This document shows, in pieces, positions 45,369 to 54,406 of a stretch of DNA of 64,000 nucleotides. The stretch is from Microthrixaceae bacterium (lineage in GTDB: Bacteria; Actinomycetota; Acidimicrobiia; Acidimicrobiales; Microtrichaceae): contig JAMLGM010000002.1 of assembly GCA_023957975.1 (NCBI GenBank), forward strand, positions 186,001-250,000. Reading direction: 5' to 3'. The position numbers and the translations under genes were made by a program. Under the pieces are notes generated by a model that was not told where the DNA came from, ran no database searches, and was given only the letters and a program-made list of their open reading frames with translations. Numbering within the stretch: position 1 is the stretch's first letter; each line of letters starts with the position of its first letter.

Positions 45369-46502
45369 GTGAAGCGAAATGCATGGATCGCCGCTCTTTT
45401 GGCGGGTTCGCTGCTTGCCAGCGCATGTGGCAAGTCGGACGATTCCGGCTCGGACGACACGGATTCAGGATCCTCGACCGGCCAGGCCGGCTCCGACGAC
45501 GTGGTGAAGGTGGCCTGGATTCTCCCCGGGCCGATCAACGACGGCGGCTGGTCGACGGCGCACAACGAGGGACGTCTCGCCGTCGAGGAGCACTTCGGTG
45601 ACAAGGTCGAGACCACGTACAAGGAAAGCGTCGCCGACGGTCCCCAGGCCGACCAGGTGGTCGCCGACCTGGTCAAGGACGGATACGACCTCATCTTCGG
45701 TGCGTCCTTCGGGTTCGGCGAGTCGCTCATCCCGGCGTCTGAAGCGAACCCCGACATCGCGTTCGAACACGCGACGGGGATCGAGCCGCTCGACAACATG
45801 GGTATCTATTTCGGAGCGGGCGAACAGTCGCTCTATCTCACCGGCATGGCCGCGGGCGCCGAGACCACGTCCAACCTGATCGGTTTCGTTGCGCCCTTCC
45901 CGATCCCGGAGGTGATCCGTCACATCAACGCCTACACCCTCGGCGCACAGGCGATGAACCCGGACGCGCAGGTGAAGGTCGTGTGGACCAACTCCTGGTT
46001 CGATCCCGAGACCGAGCGCAAGGCCGCGGAGTCGTTGATCGCGGACGGTGCCGACGTGATCGCCAACGGCGGCGACGGTCCGGCCCCGGGCGAGGCCGCG
46101 CAGGCCGCTGGGGTGGCCTGGACGGGTTACGACGCGGATCAGTCGGAGAACTTCCCCGACATCTGGCTGACCGCGGCGCTGTATCACTGGGGCGACTATT
46201 ACATCGGGCAGGTCCAGAAATTGATCGACGGGACCTGGGAACCGGGCGACTACTACGGCAACATCGCCGATGGCCTGACCGACATCGCCCCGTTCGGCAA
46301 GCGGGTGAGCGCCGAGACCCAGGCCAAGATCATGGAAAAGCGCGACGAGTACATCGCCGGAACCTTCGACGAGACCGCCGGGCCGATCTACGACCAGGAC
46401 GGCGAACTCAAGATTCCGGAGGGCGAGGTGATGAGCCACGCCGATCAGATGAGCGTCATGTGGTTCGTCAAGGGCGTCATCGGAACGATCCCGTCGAGCT
46501 GA
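45369..46502 (+). CDS. BMP family substrate-binding lipoprotein of an ABC importer
   Basis: 377 residues from the GTG at 45369. Signal peptide with lipobox LLASAC, then a Ser/Asp/Gly linker and a periplasmic-binding fold: VAWILPGPINDGGWSTAHNEG (BMP/PnrA signature), DLIFGASFGFGES, PEVIRHINAYTLGA and DVIANGGDGPAPGEAA. BMP proteins (PnrA, Med and relatives) bind purine nucleosides or related small molecules. Anchored outside, it feeds the ATPase and two permeases that follow at once. A 14-bp palindrome precedes it. Confidence 0.92.
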   Translation: MKRNAWIAALLAGSLLASACGKSDDSGSDDTDSGSSTGQAGSDDVVKVAWILPGPINDGGWSTAHNEGRLAVEEHFGDKVETTYKESVADGPQADQVVADLVKDGYDLIFGASFGFGESLIPASEANPDIAFEHATGIEPLDNMGIYFGAGEQSLYLTGMAAGAETTSNLIGFVAPFPIPEVIRHINAYTLGAQAMNPDAQVKVVWTNSWFDPETERKAAESLIADGADVIANGGDGPAPGEAAQAAGVAWTGYDADQSENFPDIWLTAALYHWGDYYIGQVQKLIDGTWEPGDYYGNIADGLTDIAPFGKRVSAETQAKIMEKRDEYIAGTFDETAGPIYDQDGELKIPEGEVMSHADQMSVMWFVKGVIGTIPSS

Positions 46503-46505
46503 CAG

Positions 46506-48101
46506 GTGGCCGACCGTCCAACAGCGGGTGCCGTCGGGGCTGAGTCCTCGACGGCGCCGGCGGTGTCGATGCGGGGGATCACCAAGCGATTCCCCGGCGG
46601 CGTGGTAGCGAACCACGACGTCGACTTCGACCTCGCCGTCGGTGAGATCCACGCGCTGTTGGGCGAAAACGGTGCTGGCAAGTCGACCCTGTCGAATGTC
46701 CTCACCGGCATTTACCAACCAGACGCCGGAACGATGTCGCTGTACGGCGAGCCGACGGTCATCTCGTCGCCGCGGGACGCGATCGAGCGCGGCATCGGCA
46801 TGGTGCATCAACACTTTCGCCTCGTCGAAACGATGACGGTCGCCGAGAACATCGCGCTCGGCCTCCACGGGCCGCTTCGACGTCGCAAGCTTGAGGACCG
46901 GGTGCGTGAGCTCGGACAGCGCTACGGGCTCGTCGTCGACCCGACCGCCAAGATCTGGCAGCTGTCGGTGGGAGAGCAGCAGCGGGTGGAGATCCTCAAG
47001 GCGCTGCAACACGAGGCACGGATCCTGGTGCTCGACGAACCGACGGCGGTGCTGACGCCACCGGAGGCGCAGGTGCTGTTTCATACGCTGCGTCGCATGG
47101 CCGATGAAGGCCGTTCGATCATCTTCATCTCCCACAAGCTCGACGAGGTGACCGAGGTGTCCGATCGGGTCACGGTGTTGCGGGACGGCACCAGTGTCGC
47201 AACGGTGAACGTCTCCGATGTCACCTCGCGCGACCTCGCCCGTCTCATGGTCGGCCGCGACGTAGTCTTCAGCACCGAGGACGAATCCGAACGGGCGGAG
47301 GTCGACGTTGATCACGTCGTGCTCGAGGTGCGCGATCTGCATGCCGACGACGACCGGGGACAGGAGTCGCTGCGGGGCGTTTCGTTCCAACTGCACGCCG
47401 GCGAGATCGTCGCCGTCGTCGGCGTGGCGGGTAACGGTCAACGTGAACTCGCCGAAGCGATCGCCGCCACCCGACCCAGAAACGCCGGGGCTGTGTTCGT
47501 CGATGGGACCGAGACCGCCGGACGTGACCCCCGCGAGCCCATGGCGCTCGGCGTGTCCTACGTTCCTGAGGACCGCCTCCATGTCGGGCTGGCCGCGTCG
47601 GCGTCGATCGAGGACAACCTCGTGTTGAAGTCCTATCGGCACCGGCCGGTCGCGGTCGGGCCGTTTCTCAACCGCAAGGTGGTCCGCTCATCGGCCGAAG
47701 CCCTCGTGGAACGGTTCGGGGTGAAGGCTCCGGCGACGACGACCTCGACCCGGTTGCTGTCGGGTGGCAACGTGCAAAAGGTGCTGTTGGCCAGGGAGTT
47801 CAGCGCCCGACCCAAGGTCCTGATCGCTGCCTCTCCCACGCGTGGGCTCGATGTCGGGGCGATCGAGGTGGTGCGCGAACTGCTGTTGGACGCCGCGCGC
47901 GACGGGGTCGGCGTGTTGTTGATGACCGAGGATCTCGAGGAGGCGATCGGCCTGGCCGATCGCGTTCTGGTGATGTTCGAGGGGCGCATCATCGGCGAAC
48001 AGCTGCGTGGCGCGACCGACGTCACCGAAATCGGACTCATGATGGGCGGCCGTTCGGGTGCCGAGGCGGTCGCCGCGACCTCCGGCGAGGGGGTCTTGTG
48101 A
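46506..48101 (+). CDS. ABC importer ATP-binding protein with two nucleotide-binding domains
   Basis: 531 residues. Both NBDs are on one chain as in the RbsA/NupA (YufO) group. NBD1 has GENGAGKSTLSNVL, signature LSVGEQQRVEI and Walker B VLDEPTAV. NBD2 has a degenerate Walker A region (VVGVAGNGQREL in place of GxxGxGK[ST]), LSGGNVQKVLLAR and AASPTRGLDV, the usual asymmetry of these importers. It starts with GTG 3 bases after the lipoprotein stop, and its own stop overlaps the permease start. Confidence 0.93.
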   Translation: MADRPTAGAVGAESSTAPAVSMRGITKRFPGGVVANHDVDFDLAVGEIHALLGENGAGKSTLSNVLTGIYQPDAGTMSLYGEPTVISSPRDAIERGIGMVHQHFRLVETMTVAENIALGLHGPLRRRKLEDRVRELGQRYGLVVDPTAKIWQLSVGEQQRVEILKALQHEARILVLDEPTAVLTPPEAQVLFHTLRRMADEGRSIIFISHKLDEVTEVSDRVTVLRDGTSVATVNVSDVTSRDLARLMVGRDVVFSTEDESERAEVDVDHVVLEVRDLHADDDRGQESLRGVSFQLHAGEIVAVVGVAGNGQRELAEAIAATRPRNAGAVFVDGTETAGRDPREPMALGVSYVPEDRLHVGLAASASIEDNLVLKSYRHRPVAVGPFLNRKVVRSSAEALVERFGVKAPATTTSTRLLSGGNVQKVLLAREFSARPKVLIAASPTRGLDVGAIEVVRELLLDAARDGVGVLLMTEDLEEAIGLADRVLVMFEGRIIGEQLRGATDVTEIGLMMGGRSGAEAVAATSGEGVL

Positions 48102-49222
48102 TTCGACTCGAGCGACGCGTCGAGACCCCGCGTTGGCTAGCGCTCGGCGTTCCGGTGATTTCGATCATCTCGTCGGTGGTCGCAGGGTCGCTGTTGTTGG
48201 TCGCCACCGGCAAGGACCCCATCGACACGTTCTCGCGCATCGTCGAACGGGGGTTCACCTCCGACGGTGCGATGTCGGCCACGATGATCGCGGCGACACC
48301 CCTGTTGTTTTGTGGGCTCTGCGCCGCGGCGGCGTTTCGCATGGGCGTGTTCAACATCGGTGGCGAGGGACAATTCATCGTGGGTGCCATCGCGGCGGCG
48401 TGGGTCGGGTTGCAGACCGGCGAGGCGCTGGGTCCCGGCGCCATAGCGCTCATGGTGGTGTTCGGCGCTGCGGCCGGCGCCGCGTGGGCGGCGATCGTTG
48501 GCGCGTTGAAGGCGTGGTTCAACACCAACGAGATCATCGTGTCGCTGATGTTGAACTACATCGCCACGAACCTCGCGTACTACCTGATCTTCAACTCCGA
48601 ATCGACGTGGCGCCTCCTCGAAGGGTCCGGCAAACAGTTTCCGCAGGGCCGCAAGATTCACGCGGATGCCTGGTGGCCCTTCAGCCACATCGGTTCGGTG
48701 GACATTCCGTTTGGGTTCTGGCTCGGCGTGGTGCTCGCCGTGGTCACCTGGGTGCTGTATCGCAAGACCCGCTACGGCTTCGAGGTCGACGTCATCGGCG
48801 AGGCGCCCCGGGCGGCGCGCTACGCGGGAATGCGCACGAAGCGAAAGGTGGTGGCGGTGATGGCGCTTTCGGGAGCATTCGCGGGAATCGGCGGCGCGGC
48901 CGACGTCGGCGACGTGCGACACATGCTCGACCCCAAGGGGCTCTCGGCTGCGGGGTACGGATACACCGGCATCGTCGTCGCAGCGCTCGCCCGCTTGAAC
49001 CCGATCGCCGTCGTCTTTGTGGCGATTCTGCTCGGTGGGCTCAACAACGCTGGTCGGGCGTTGCAAGGTCCCGACTTTCCCGCGGGTCTCGTCGGGACGC
49101 TGCAGGGACTCATCTTGTTCTTCTCGCTCGGCGGCGAGGTCCTCGCTCGGTACCGGATCCGAAACCTGGGCCGGGCGCGTGCGGCGGTCGCCGGAGCGAT
49201 GGGTGACGGAGGCGACGAGTGA
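48098..49222 (+). CDS. ABC importer permease (NupP/YufP-like)
   Basis: 374 residues, about ten hydrophobic spans. Blocks typical of the branched-chain/nucleoside permease family: GVFNIGGEGQFIVGAIAAAW, NEIIVSLMLNYIATNLAYY, PRAARYAGM and GYTGIVVAALARLNPIAVVF. First of the two membrane subunits; GTG overlaps the ATPase stop by 4 bases. Confidence 0.92.
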   Translation: MIRLERRVETPRWLALGVPVISIISSVVAGSLLLVATGKDPIDTFSRIVERGFTSDGAMSATMIAATPLLFCGLCAAAAFRMGVFNIGGEGQFIVGAIAAAWVGLQTGEALGPGAIALMVVFGAAAGAAWAAIVGALKAWFNTNEIIVSLMLNYIATNLAYYLIFNSESTWRLLEGSGKQFPQGRKIHADAWWPFSHIGSVDIPFGFWLGVVLAVVTWVLYRKTRYGFEVDVIGEAPRAARYAGMRTKRKVVAVMALSGAFAGIGGAADVGDVRHMLDPKGLSAAGYGYTGIVVAALARLNPIAVVFVAILLGGLNNAGRALQGPDFPAGLVGTLQGLILFFSLGGEVLARYRIRNLGRARAAVAGAMGDGGDE

Positions 49223-50172
49223 ACAACAACCTTCTGGTCGTCGTGCTCACCGCTGCGGTGTTTTACGGAACGCCGCTGTACTTCGCGGCGCTCGGCGGCG
49301 TGTTCGCTGAACGTTCGGGGGTGTTGAACCTCGGCACGGAGGGCATGATGTTGCTCGGCGCCGTGTCGGCCGCGGCGGTCGCGGCCAACGCGAGCGGCCC
49401 AGCGTGGTGGGTGCTCACCTTGGCGCTGTTCGCGGCGATGTTCGCTGCGGCGCTCGGTGCGCTGCTGCACGCGTTCGCCACGATCACGTTGCGGGTGAAC
49501 CAGACGGTGTCCGGACTGGCGTTGACCATCCTCGCCGGAAGCGCGGGGTTGAGTTCCTACCTGGCCAAGATCTGGGACCTCGGCAAGGCTCCGGTGCAGT
49601 TCAACAAGCTCGACCTGTTCGGCCTGGGCGACCTGGCCGTGGTCGGTCCCATCCTGTTCGACCAGAACATCCTCACGTACCTGTCGTGGGTGCTCGTGGG
49701 CGTGAGTTCGTGGTACCTGTTTCGCACCCGGCCCGGCCTGCACCTGCGCGCGGTCGGCGAATCGCCCCAGACCGCCGATGCTGCGGGCATCAGCGTCACC
49801 AAGTACCGCTATGTCCACACCCTCGTCGGGGGAGCGTTGGCGGGACTGGGCGGCGCGTATGTGTCGCTGGCGATCAACACCTCCTGGAGCGACGGGATCA
49901 CCGGCGGCATGGGTTGGATCGCGATCGCCTTGGTGATCTTCGGGTTCTGGCGGCCGGATCTGACCCTCGCCGGTGCCTATCTGTTCGGTGGACTCACCTC
50001 GTTGAACTTCGTGTTGCAGACCCGCGGCGTGAAGGTGGCTCCACAGCTCCTCAGCTCGCTGCCGTACCTCGTCACTATCGTCGTGCTGGTGGCGGTGTCG
50101 GCCGGGTGGTCGCGTCAGCGGGTCGGGGCGCCGGCGGCGTTGGGCGTTGCCTATGAGCGCGAAGAACGCTGA
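49219..50172 (+). CDS. ABC importer permease (NupQ/YufQ-like)
   Basis: 317 residues, second membrane subunit. The family pattern is clear: FAALGGVFAERSGVLNLGTEGMMLLGA, VNQTVSGLALTILAGSAGLSSYL, the EAA-like region VGESPQTADAAGISV and GMGWIAIALVIFGFWRP. Overlaps the previous permease by 4 bases. Together with the lipoprotein and ATPase this completes a nucleoside-type importer. Confidence 0.92.
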   Translation: MNNNLLVVVLTAAVFYGTPLYFAALGGVFAERSGVLNLGTEGMMLLGAVSAAAVAANASGPAWWVLTLALFAAMFAAALGALLHAFATITLRVNQTVSGLALTILAGSAGLSSYLAKIWDLGKAPVQFNKLDLFGLGDLAVVGPILFDQNILTYLSWVLVGVSSWYLFRTRPGLHLRAVGESPQTADAAGISVTKYRYVHTLVGGALAGLGGAYVSLAINTSWSDGITGGMGWIAIALVIFGFWRPDLTLAGAYLFGGLTSLNFVLQTRGVKVAPQLLSSLPYLVTIVVLVAVSAGWSRQRVGAPAALGVAYEREER

Positions 50173-50210
50173 CGCGAGGTGTTGTGACGTCGCCGGGGTG
50201 GTGAAGTCCC

Positions 50211-50216
50211 TATGCT
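50211..50216 (+). promoter_or_regulatory. -10 hexamer of the second TetR gene, leaderless type
   Basis: TATGCT followed by 6 bases and GTG at 50223. Confidence 0.5.
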
Positions 50217-50222
50217 CGCTGC

Positions 50223-50834
50223 GTGTCCAACTCGACTCGCACTCGGCTGGATCCGCAGCGTCGACGTGAGTTGATCCTGCAGGAGGCATCGCGGGTGTTT
50301 CGCGAGCAGCCCTACTCCGAGGTGTCGCTCGACACGGTGGCGAGCGAGGCGGGGGTCACCCGCGGGCTGCTGCATCACTACTTCGGTTCGAAGCGCAACC
50401 TGTATCTCGCCGTGCTGGAACGGGCGGTGTCGATTCCGGCGGGGGTGGACATCGTTCCGGCCGGATCCTTTGCGGACCTTCGCGAGTTGTTCGACGCGTG
50501 CGTCGGGTTGTGGATGTCGACGCTGCGTGCCGCGGGAGGGCTGTGGCCGGGGGCATCGGTGGGGTTCGCGGAAAGCGATATCGACGACGTGATGGAGGTT
50601 GCGCGCACGTCGCTCGTCGAGCGGATGATCGACGAATTGCCGTTCCCGGAGACGCTCGATCGTGATTCGCTGCGCGCCGCGCTGCACGCCTATGCGGCCT
50701 TTGCCTCGGTCGCATCGGACGCGTGGCTGCGCGACGGACGGCTCAACGATGAGCAGCTTCGTGCGATGTTGAGCGAGACGCTGGTCGCCATTGCCGAGTC
50801 GATCGTGCCGGCCATGGGTGCGGCGTCTCGCTGA
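50223..50834 (+). CDS. TetR family transcriptional regulator
   Basis: 203 residues. N-terminal helix-turn-helix intact: RRRELILQEASRVFREQPYSEVSLDTVASEAGVTRGLLHHYFGSKRNL (continuous match to the family pattern; motif residues 15-60). The C-terminal ligand domain is helical with a hydrophobic core. It follows the importer genes in the same direction but has its own promoter, so it may control either the importer or the next gene. Confidence 0.93.
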   Translation: MSNSTRTRLDPQRRRELILQEASRVFREQPYSEVSLDTVASEAGVTRGLLHHYFGSKRNLYLAVLERAVSIPAGVDIVPAGSFADLRELFDACVGLWMSTLRAAGGLWPGASVGFAESDIDDVMEVARTSLVERMIDELPFPETLDRDSLRAALHAYAAFASVASDAWLRDGRLNDEQLRAMLSETLVAIAESIVPAMGAASR

Positions 50835-50960
50835 GCGGTTGTGGCGAGTGGCGGATCGTCCCGACGCGGGTACGCTTCACAGACCCACCGCCGCTGGGCC
50901 GACACGGTTTCGGCCTCGCACAGCGGGCGTGCGATGGACGCGTCGGTGGCAGAGCTGGAG

Positions 50961-51929
50961 ATGATGACGAATGAACCCGATGGTGAAGCGATGAAGCGTG
51001 TGGTGGTGACGGGAGCCGCGGGGTTCATCGGTTCGCATCTCTCAGAGCGCCTCGTCCACCTGTGCGACGAGGTCATCGGGGTCGACTGTTTCACCGATTA
51101 CTACGAGCGTGACGCCAAGGAGTCGAACCTTGAGGCGCTGCGGCAGGTTCCGAACTTCCGCTTCGTGGAGGCCGATCTTCGTAGCGACGACCTGGCGCCG
51201 TTGTTCGACGGGGTCGATGTTGTGATCAATCTGGCCGCCTCGCCCGGCCTGGTTCGAAGCTGGGAGGAGTTCGATCAGTACGAGTCGAACAACCTCCGTG
51301 CGGTGCAGCGGATCGCCGATGCGATGCTGGCGACCGGCGTCGGGCACCTGGTGCAGGCGTCGACGTCGTCGGTGTACGGCGCGGACGCGACCGGCCCCGA
51401 GACGAGCGAGACGCTGCCCATCTCTCCGTACGGGGTGACGAAACTCGCGGGCGAGCACCTGCTGCGGGCCTATGGCATGAGCCGTGGACTTCCGTTGACG
51501 ATCCTTCGGTACTTCTCGGTCTACGGTCCTCGCCAACGTCCGGACATGGCCTACCGGATCTTTTGTGAACGCCTCATCGACGGCGAGGAGATCGTGGTGT
51601 TCGGCGACGGCTTGCAGAGCCGCAGCAACACCTACGTGAGCGACATCGTCGAGGGCACCATCGCCGCGGCGCGTCAGGCCCCCACGGGGGAGATCTACAA
51701 CATCGGCGGTGGCCGCGAGATCACGTTGCTCGAGGCCGTCGAGTTGTTGGGCGACGCCCTCGGCGTCGAGCCACGGATCCGTTTCGAGGAAGGCCGTGCG
51801 GGCGATCAGCGCCGCACGGTAGCTCAGAGCGACAAGGCCCGCGGGCAACTCGGGTGGGAGCCGTCGGTGCTGCCCGCCGAGGGTCTGGCGTTGCAGGCCG
51901 AGTGGGTGCGCTCACTGCGCGACCGCTAA
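50961..51929 (+). CDS. NAD-dependent epimerase/dehydratase (extended SDR)
   Basis: 322 residues from the ATG at 50961; ATG at 50991 is also possible and longer frames exist. Extended SDR motifs are complete: VVVTGAAGFIGSHLSERL (NAD loop), FVEADLRSDDL, VINLAASPG, the catalytic SPYGVTKLAGEHLL (Tyr-x-x-x-Lys) and LTILRYFSVYGPRQRPDMA. Closest in layout to UDP-glucose/UDP-glucuronate 4-epimerases. Nucleotide-sugar substrate likely, exact one unknown; no glycosyltransferase is adjacent. TACGCT around 50870 may be part of its promoter. Confidence 0.88.
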   Translation: MMTNEPDGEAMKRVVVTGAAGFIGSHLSERLVHLCDEVIGVDCFTDYYERDAKESNLEALRQVPNFRFVEADLRSDDLAPLFDGVDVVINLAASPGLVRSWEEFDQYESNNLRAVQRIADAMLATGVGHLVQASTSSVYGADATGPETSETLPISPYGVTKLAGEHLLRAYGMSRGLPLTILRYFSVYGPRQRPDMAYRIFCERLIDGEEIVVFGDGLQSRSNTYVSDIVEGTIAAARQAPTGEIYNIGGGREITLLEAVELLGDALGVEPRIRFEEGRAGDQRRTVAQSDKARGQLGWEPSVLPAEGLALQAEWVRSLRDR

Positions 51930-51993
51930 TCGGCGGCAGCGGGGCGGCGTTGCAGGGGCCGCGTCGCGGGGCCGACGCCGCAAGGGCGAAGCT

Positions 51994-52905
51994 TCAGGCC
52001 GACGCCGCGGCACACACGCCGGCCTGTTCGGCGCGGACGCTGCGGGTCGGGGCGGTCGTGGCATCGGCGAGCACCACGACGTGGGGGATCGACCCGGACA
52101 GCGATCCGCCCGCAGGTGTCACAACCCGGACCGTTCGAGCGTCGTCGAGGGTGAAGGTGATCGCCGCTGCGGGCTCGCTGAGGAAGATTCCGGCGATGGT
52201 GTCGAACGGTGCGTACTCGGTGGCGAAGACGGCGACGTTGGCTCGCACGGTCGCGTTGTACTCGGCGTTGACGACGGTGGTGGCGCCGGCCGCGTCCTCG
52301 ATGGTCATCGACGTGAGGTTGCTCGCGGAGGCGACCACGACGTAGGGGGTCAGTTCCTCGGGAGTGCTGTCGGCCGGCGCTCCGTCGGGTCCGGCGACCT
52401 TCGGTGGCAGGAAGACGTCGAGGCCGATTTCGGCGTTGTCGGCGAAGGTCAATGGCGAGCCCTGTTGGTAGGTGCCGAACGGGGTGGTCGCGAGTAGATC
52501 CGCATGGGTGGCCTCGACACATTCGGCCACGGCCGACCCGGCGTCGGCCGCCGCGGGAATCGCGGTCAGGGTCACGGTGAGCTGGAGGCGCTCGCTGGGC
52601 TGCACCGCGATGGTCGACGGTTCGGGCGGTGGGGTGTTGGCGAGCGTGGTGGTCGTGTCGGCGTTCTGTAGGCCGGTATCAGGGGTGTGGTCGCTGTCCT
52701 GCTCGCTGAGGTCGGCGGTCTCGGCGGTTGTTGCGTCGGAGGTATCGGCGTCGGAGGCAGAGCCTCGTTCGGTGGTCTCGCCGAGTACCTCGACTTCGAC
52801 CGGGTCGGCGTGGGTCGCCCGCCAGGTTCCGGCACCGACGAGGATGGCGAATGCTGAAATCCCCGCCGCAATCGATCCCGGAGTCTGAATCCGAAACAGT
52901 GACAT
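51994..52905 (-). CDS. secreted protein of unknown function
   Basis: 303 residues. A short N-terminal hydrophobic segment (GSIAAGISAFAILVGAGTW) acts as signal or anchor, then a disordered acidic Thr/Asp/Ser linker of about 75 residues, then a mostly beta domain (LQLTVTLTAIPAAADAGSAV, NAEIGLDVFLPP, ATTVVNAEYNATVRANVAVFA). Two Cys in the folded part may pair. I do not recognise the family. The start follows TAGGGT by 5 bases. It is divergent from the acyl-CoA dehydrogenase gene across the 56-bp palindrome. Confidence 0.75.
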   Translation of the reverse strand: MSLFRIQTPGSIAAGISAFAILVGAGTWRATHADPVEVEVLGETTERGSASDADTSDATTAETADLSEQDSDHTPDTGLQNADTTTTLANTPPPEPSTIAVQPSERLQLTVTLTAIPAAADAGSAVAECVEATHADLLATTPFGTYQQGSPLTFADNAEIGLDVFLPPKVAGPDGAPADSTPEELTPYVVVASASNLTSMTIEDAAGATTVVNAEYNATVRANVAVFATEYAPFDTIAGIFLSEPAAAITFTLDDARTVRVVTPAGGSLSGSIPHVVVLADATTAPTRSVRAEQAGVCAAASA

Positions 52906-52910
52906 ACGGC

Positions 52911-52916
52911 ACCCTA
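52911..52916 (-). promoter_or_regulatory. possible -10 hexamer of the secreted-protein gene
   Basis: TAGGGT on the minus strand, 5 bases before the ATG at 52905; slightly shorter spacing than the others. Confidence 0.4.
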
Positions 52917-53002
52917 TTCCGGTTCGAGGTGACTCGAAAAGTAGTGGTGTGAGCGGGGGTGATGGCAGGTGCGTGCAGACGTGCCGAATCCGCGCTCACA
53001 GG

Positions 53003-53058
53003 CCCGTTTCCCGATAACCAGTGGTCGTGATCACGACCACTGGTTATCGGGAAACGGG
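53003..53058. repeat. perfect 56-bp palindrome without loop
   Basis: The 28 bases from 53003 to 53030 are the exact reverse complement of 53031-53058. It begins CCCGTTTCCCGATAACC and is centred on GTGATCAC. It lies in the 196-base gap between two divergent genes (52905 minus, 53102 plus), 44 bases before the acyl-CoA dehydrogenase start. Transcribed, it would form a hairpin of about 26 bp. A multimeric operator, a recombination site or a small palindromic element are possible. Confidence 0.9.
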
Positions 53059-53101
53059 TCAAGTTATTGGCGGCGCGTCAATAGTGTGCAAGACTGCGCA
53101 C

Positions 53102-54406
53102 ATGGAACACCGGGGGGATGCCATCTCGACGCCGCGGCCACCGTCTGGGGGTTCGCGCCCGCAGCGGGCCGACCTCGTGGTGCACCCTCCGGTTCCCCCC
53201 GCCGATCTCGACGAGTTCCGATCCGCGGCGTTGGCGTTTCTCGACGCCCACGCGACGCCGAAGGTGGCCGACGGTCCCTTCGAGTGGGGGGTCGGCGACG
53301 ACTTCGTCGGCATCGTCGAGGAGCCCGACCCCGAAACCGAGGCCCTCGCCATCGCCGCGGCCAAGGAGTGGGCGGCGACCCGATGGAACGCCGGGTTCGG
53401 CTGGTTGACGGGCCCCGTCGATCAGGGTGGAGCCGGCCTTACCGGCGAGCACCTGCGGATCTACCGCGGGCTCGAATCGGGCTATGAGGTTGCCGATCAG
53501 TCGATCTTCATGATCGCCCTCGGCATCGTCGGGCCGACGATCGCCGCGCATGCCCGCCCGGAGATCGCCGCGCAGTACCTGGCGCCCATCCATCGCGGCG
53601 AACTCATCTGCTGTCAGCTTTTCAGCGAGCCCGAGGCGGGCTCGGACCTGGCGAACGTGCAGGCCCGCGCGGTGCGCGACGGCGACGACTGGCTGATCAC
53701 CGGACAGAAGGTGTGGACCTCCAACGCTCAGCACGCGCAGATCGGCGAGATCATCTGTCGCCACGACCCCGATGCCCCGAAACACGCGGGGCTCACGGCC
53801 TTCCTCGTCGACATGACCGCACCCGGTGTCGAGGTTCGTCCGCTGCGTCAGATGACCGGGGGAGCGGGGTTCAACGAGGTGTTCTTCACCGAGGTGCGGG
53901 TGCCCGACAGCCACCGTCTGGGCGAGGTGGGCGAAGGCTGGAAGGTGGCTACGACCACGCTGATGAACGAGCGCAGCTCGATCGGTTCGGGCATGGGACT
54001 GGGCCGCGGCCCGGGTCCGTTCGAACGACTCATCGAGTTGACGCGGGTGATGGGCAAGGCGGATGACCCGATCGTTCGCGACAAGTTGATGAAGCTCTAC
54101 ATCGGCAATCGCGTCGCGTCCTACACGGGCAAACGCGGCGCGGCGGCGATCAAGGCCGGTCGCCTGCCCGGCCCTGAGCTCAGCGTGTTGAAGCTGGCGA
54201 ACACCCTCAACCTGTTGGCCACCGCCGACTATGCGGCCGAGGTGCTCGGTCCGAAGCTGTGCGCGGATACGGGGGAGTGGGGCACCTTTGCGTGGACCAA
54301 GTTGGTGGGGAGCGCTCCGGGCGGTCGCCTCGGAGGCGGCACCGACGAGATTCAGCGCAACATCATCGGCGAGCGGGTGCTCGGCCTTCCCCGCGAGCCG
54401 AAGTAG
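53102..54406 (+). CDS. acyl-CoA dehydrogenase
   Basis: 434 residues from the ATG at 53102. FAD/acyl-CoA landmarks: CCQLFSEPEAGSDLANVQARAV (FAD and substrate loop), WLITGQKVWTSNAQHAQIG, GFNEVFFTEVRVPDSHRLGEVGEGWKV (continuous; key residues 260-290) and a C-terminal GGGTDEIQRNIIGERVLGLP, the helix that carries FAD contacts and often the catalytic base. Oxidises an acyl-CoA at the alpha-beta bond; some relatives act on steroid side chains. The stop lies 44 bases inside the rarD coding end on the other strand. Confidence 0.92.
   Translation: MEHRGDAISTPRPPSGGSRPQRADLVVHPPVPPADLDEFRSAALAFLDAHATPKVADGPFEWGVGDDFVGIVEEPDPETEALAIAAAKEWAATRWNAGFGWLTGPVDQGGAGLTGEHLRIYRGLESGYEVADQSIFMIALGIVGPTIAAHARPEIAAQYLAPIHRGELICCQLFSEPEAGSDLANVQARAVRDGDDWLITGQKVWTSNAQHAQIGEIICRHDPDAPKHAGLTAFLVDMTAPGVEVRPLRQMTGGAGFNEVFFTEVRVPDSHRLGEVGEGWKVATTTLMNERSSIGSGMGLGRGPGPFERLIELTRVMGKADDPIVRDKLMKLYIGNRVASYTGKRGAAAIKAGRLPGPELSVLKLANTLNLLATADYAAEVLGPKLCADTGEWGTFAWTKLVGSAPGGRLGGGTDEIQRNIIGERVLGLPREPK

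Noticed and set aside
45465..47642. 725-residue minus-strand frame opposite the BMP lipoprotein and ABC ATPase genes
   Set aside because: Shadow frame; the plus strand has complete lipobox, Walker and signature motifs.
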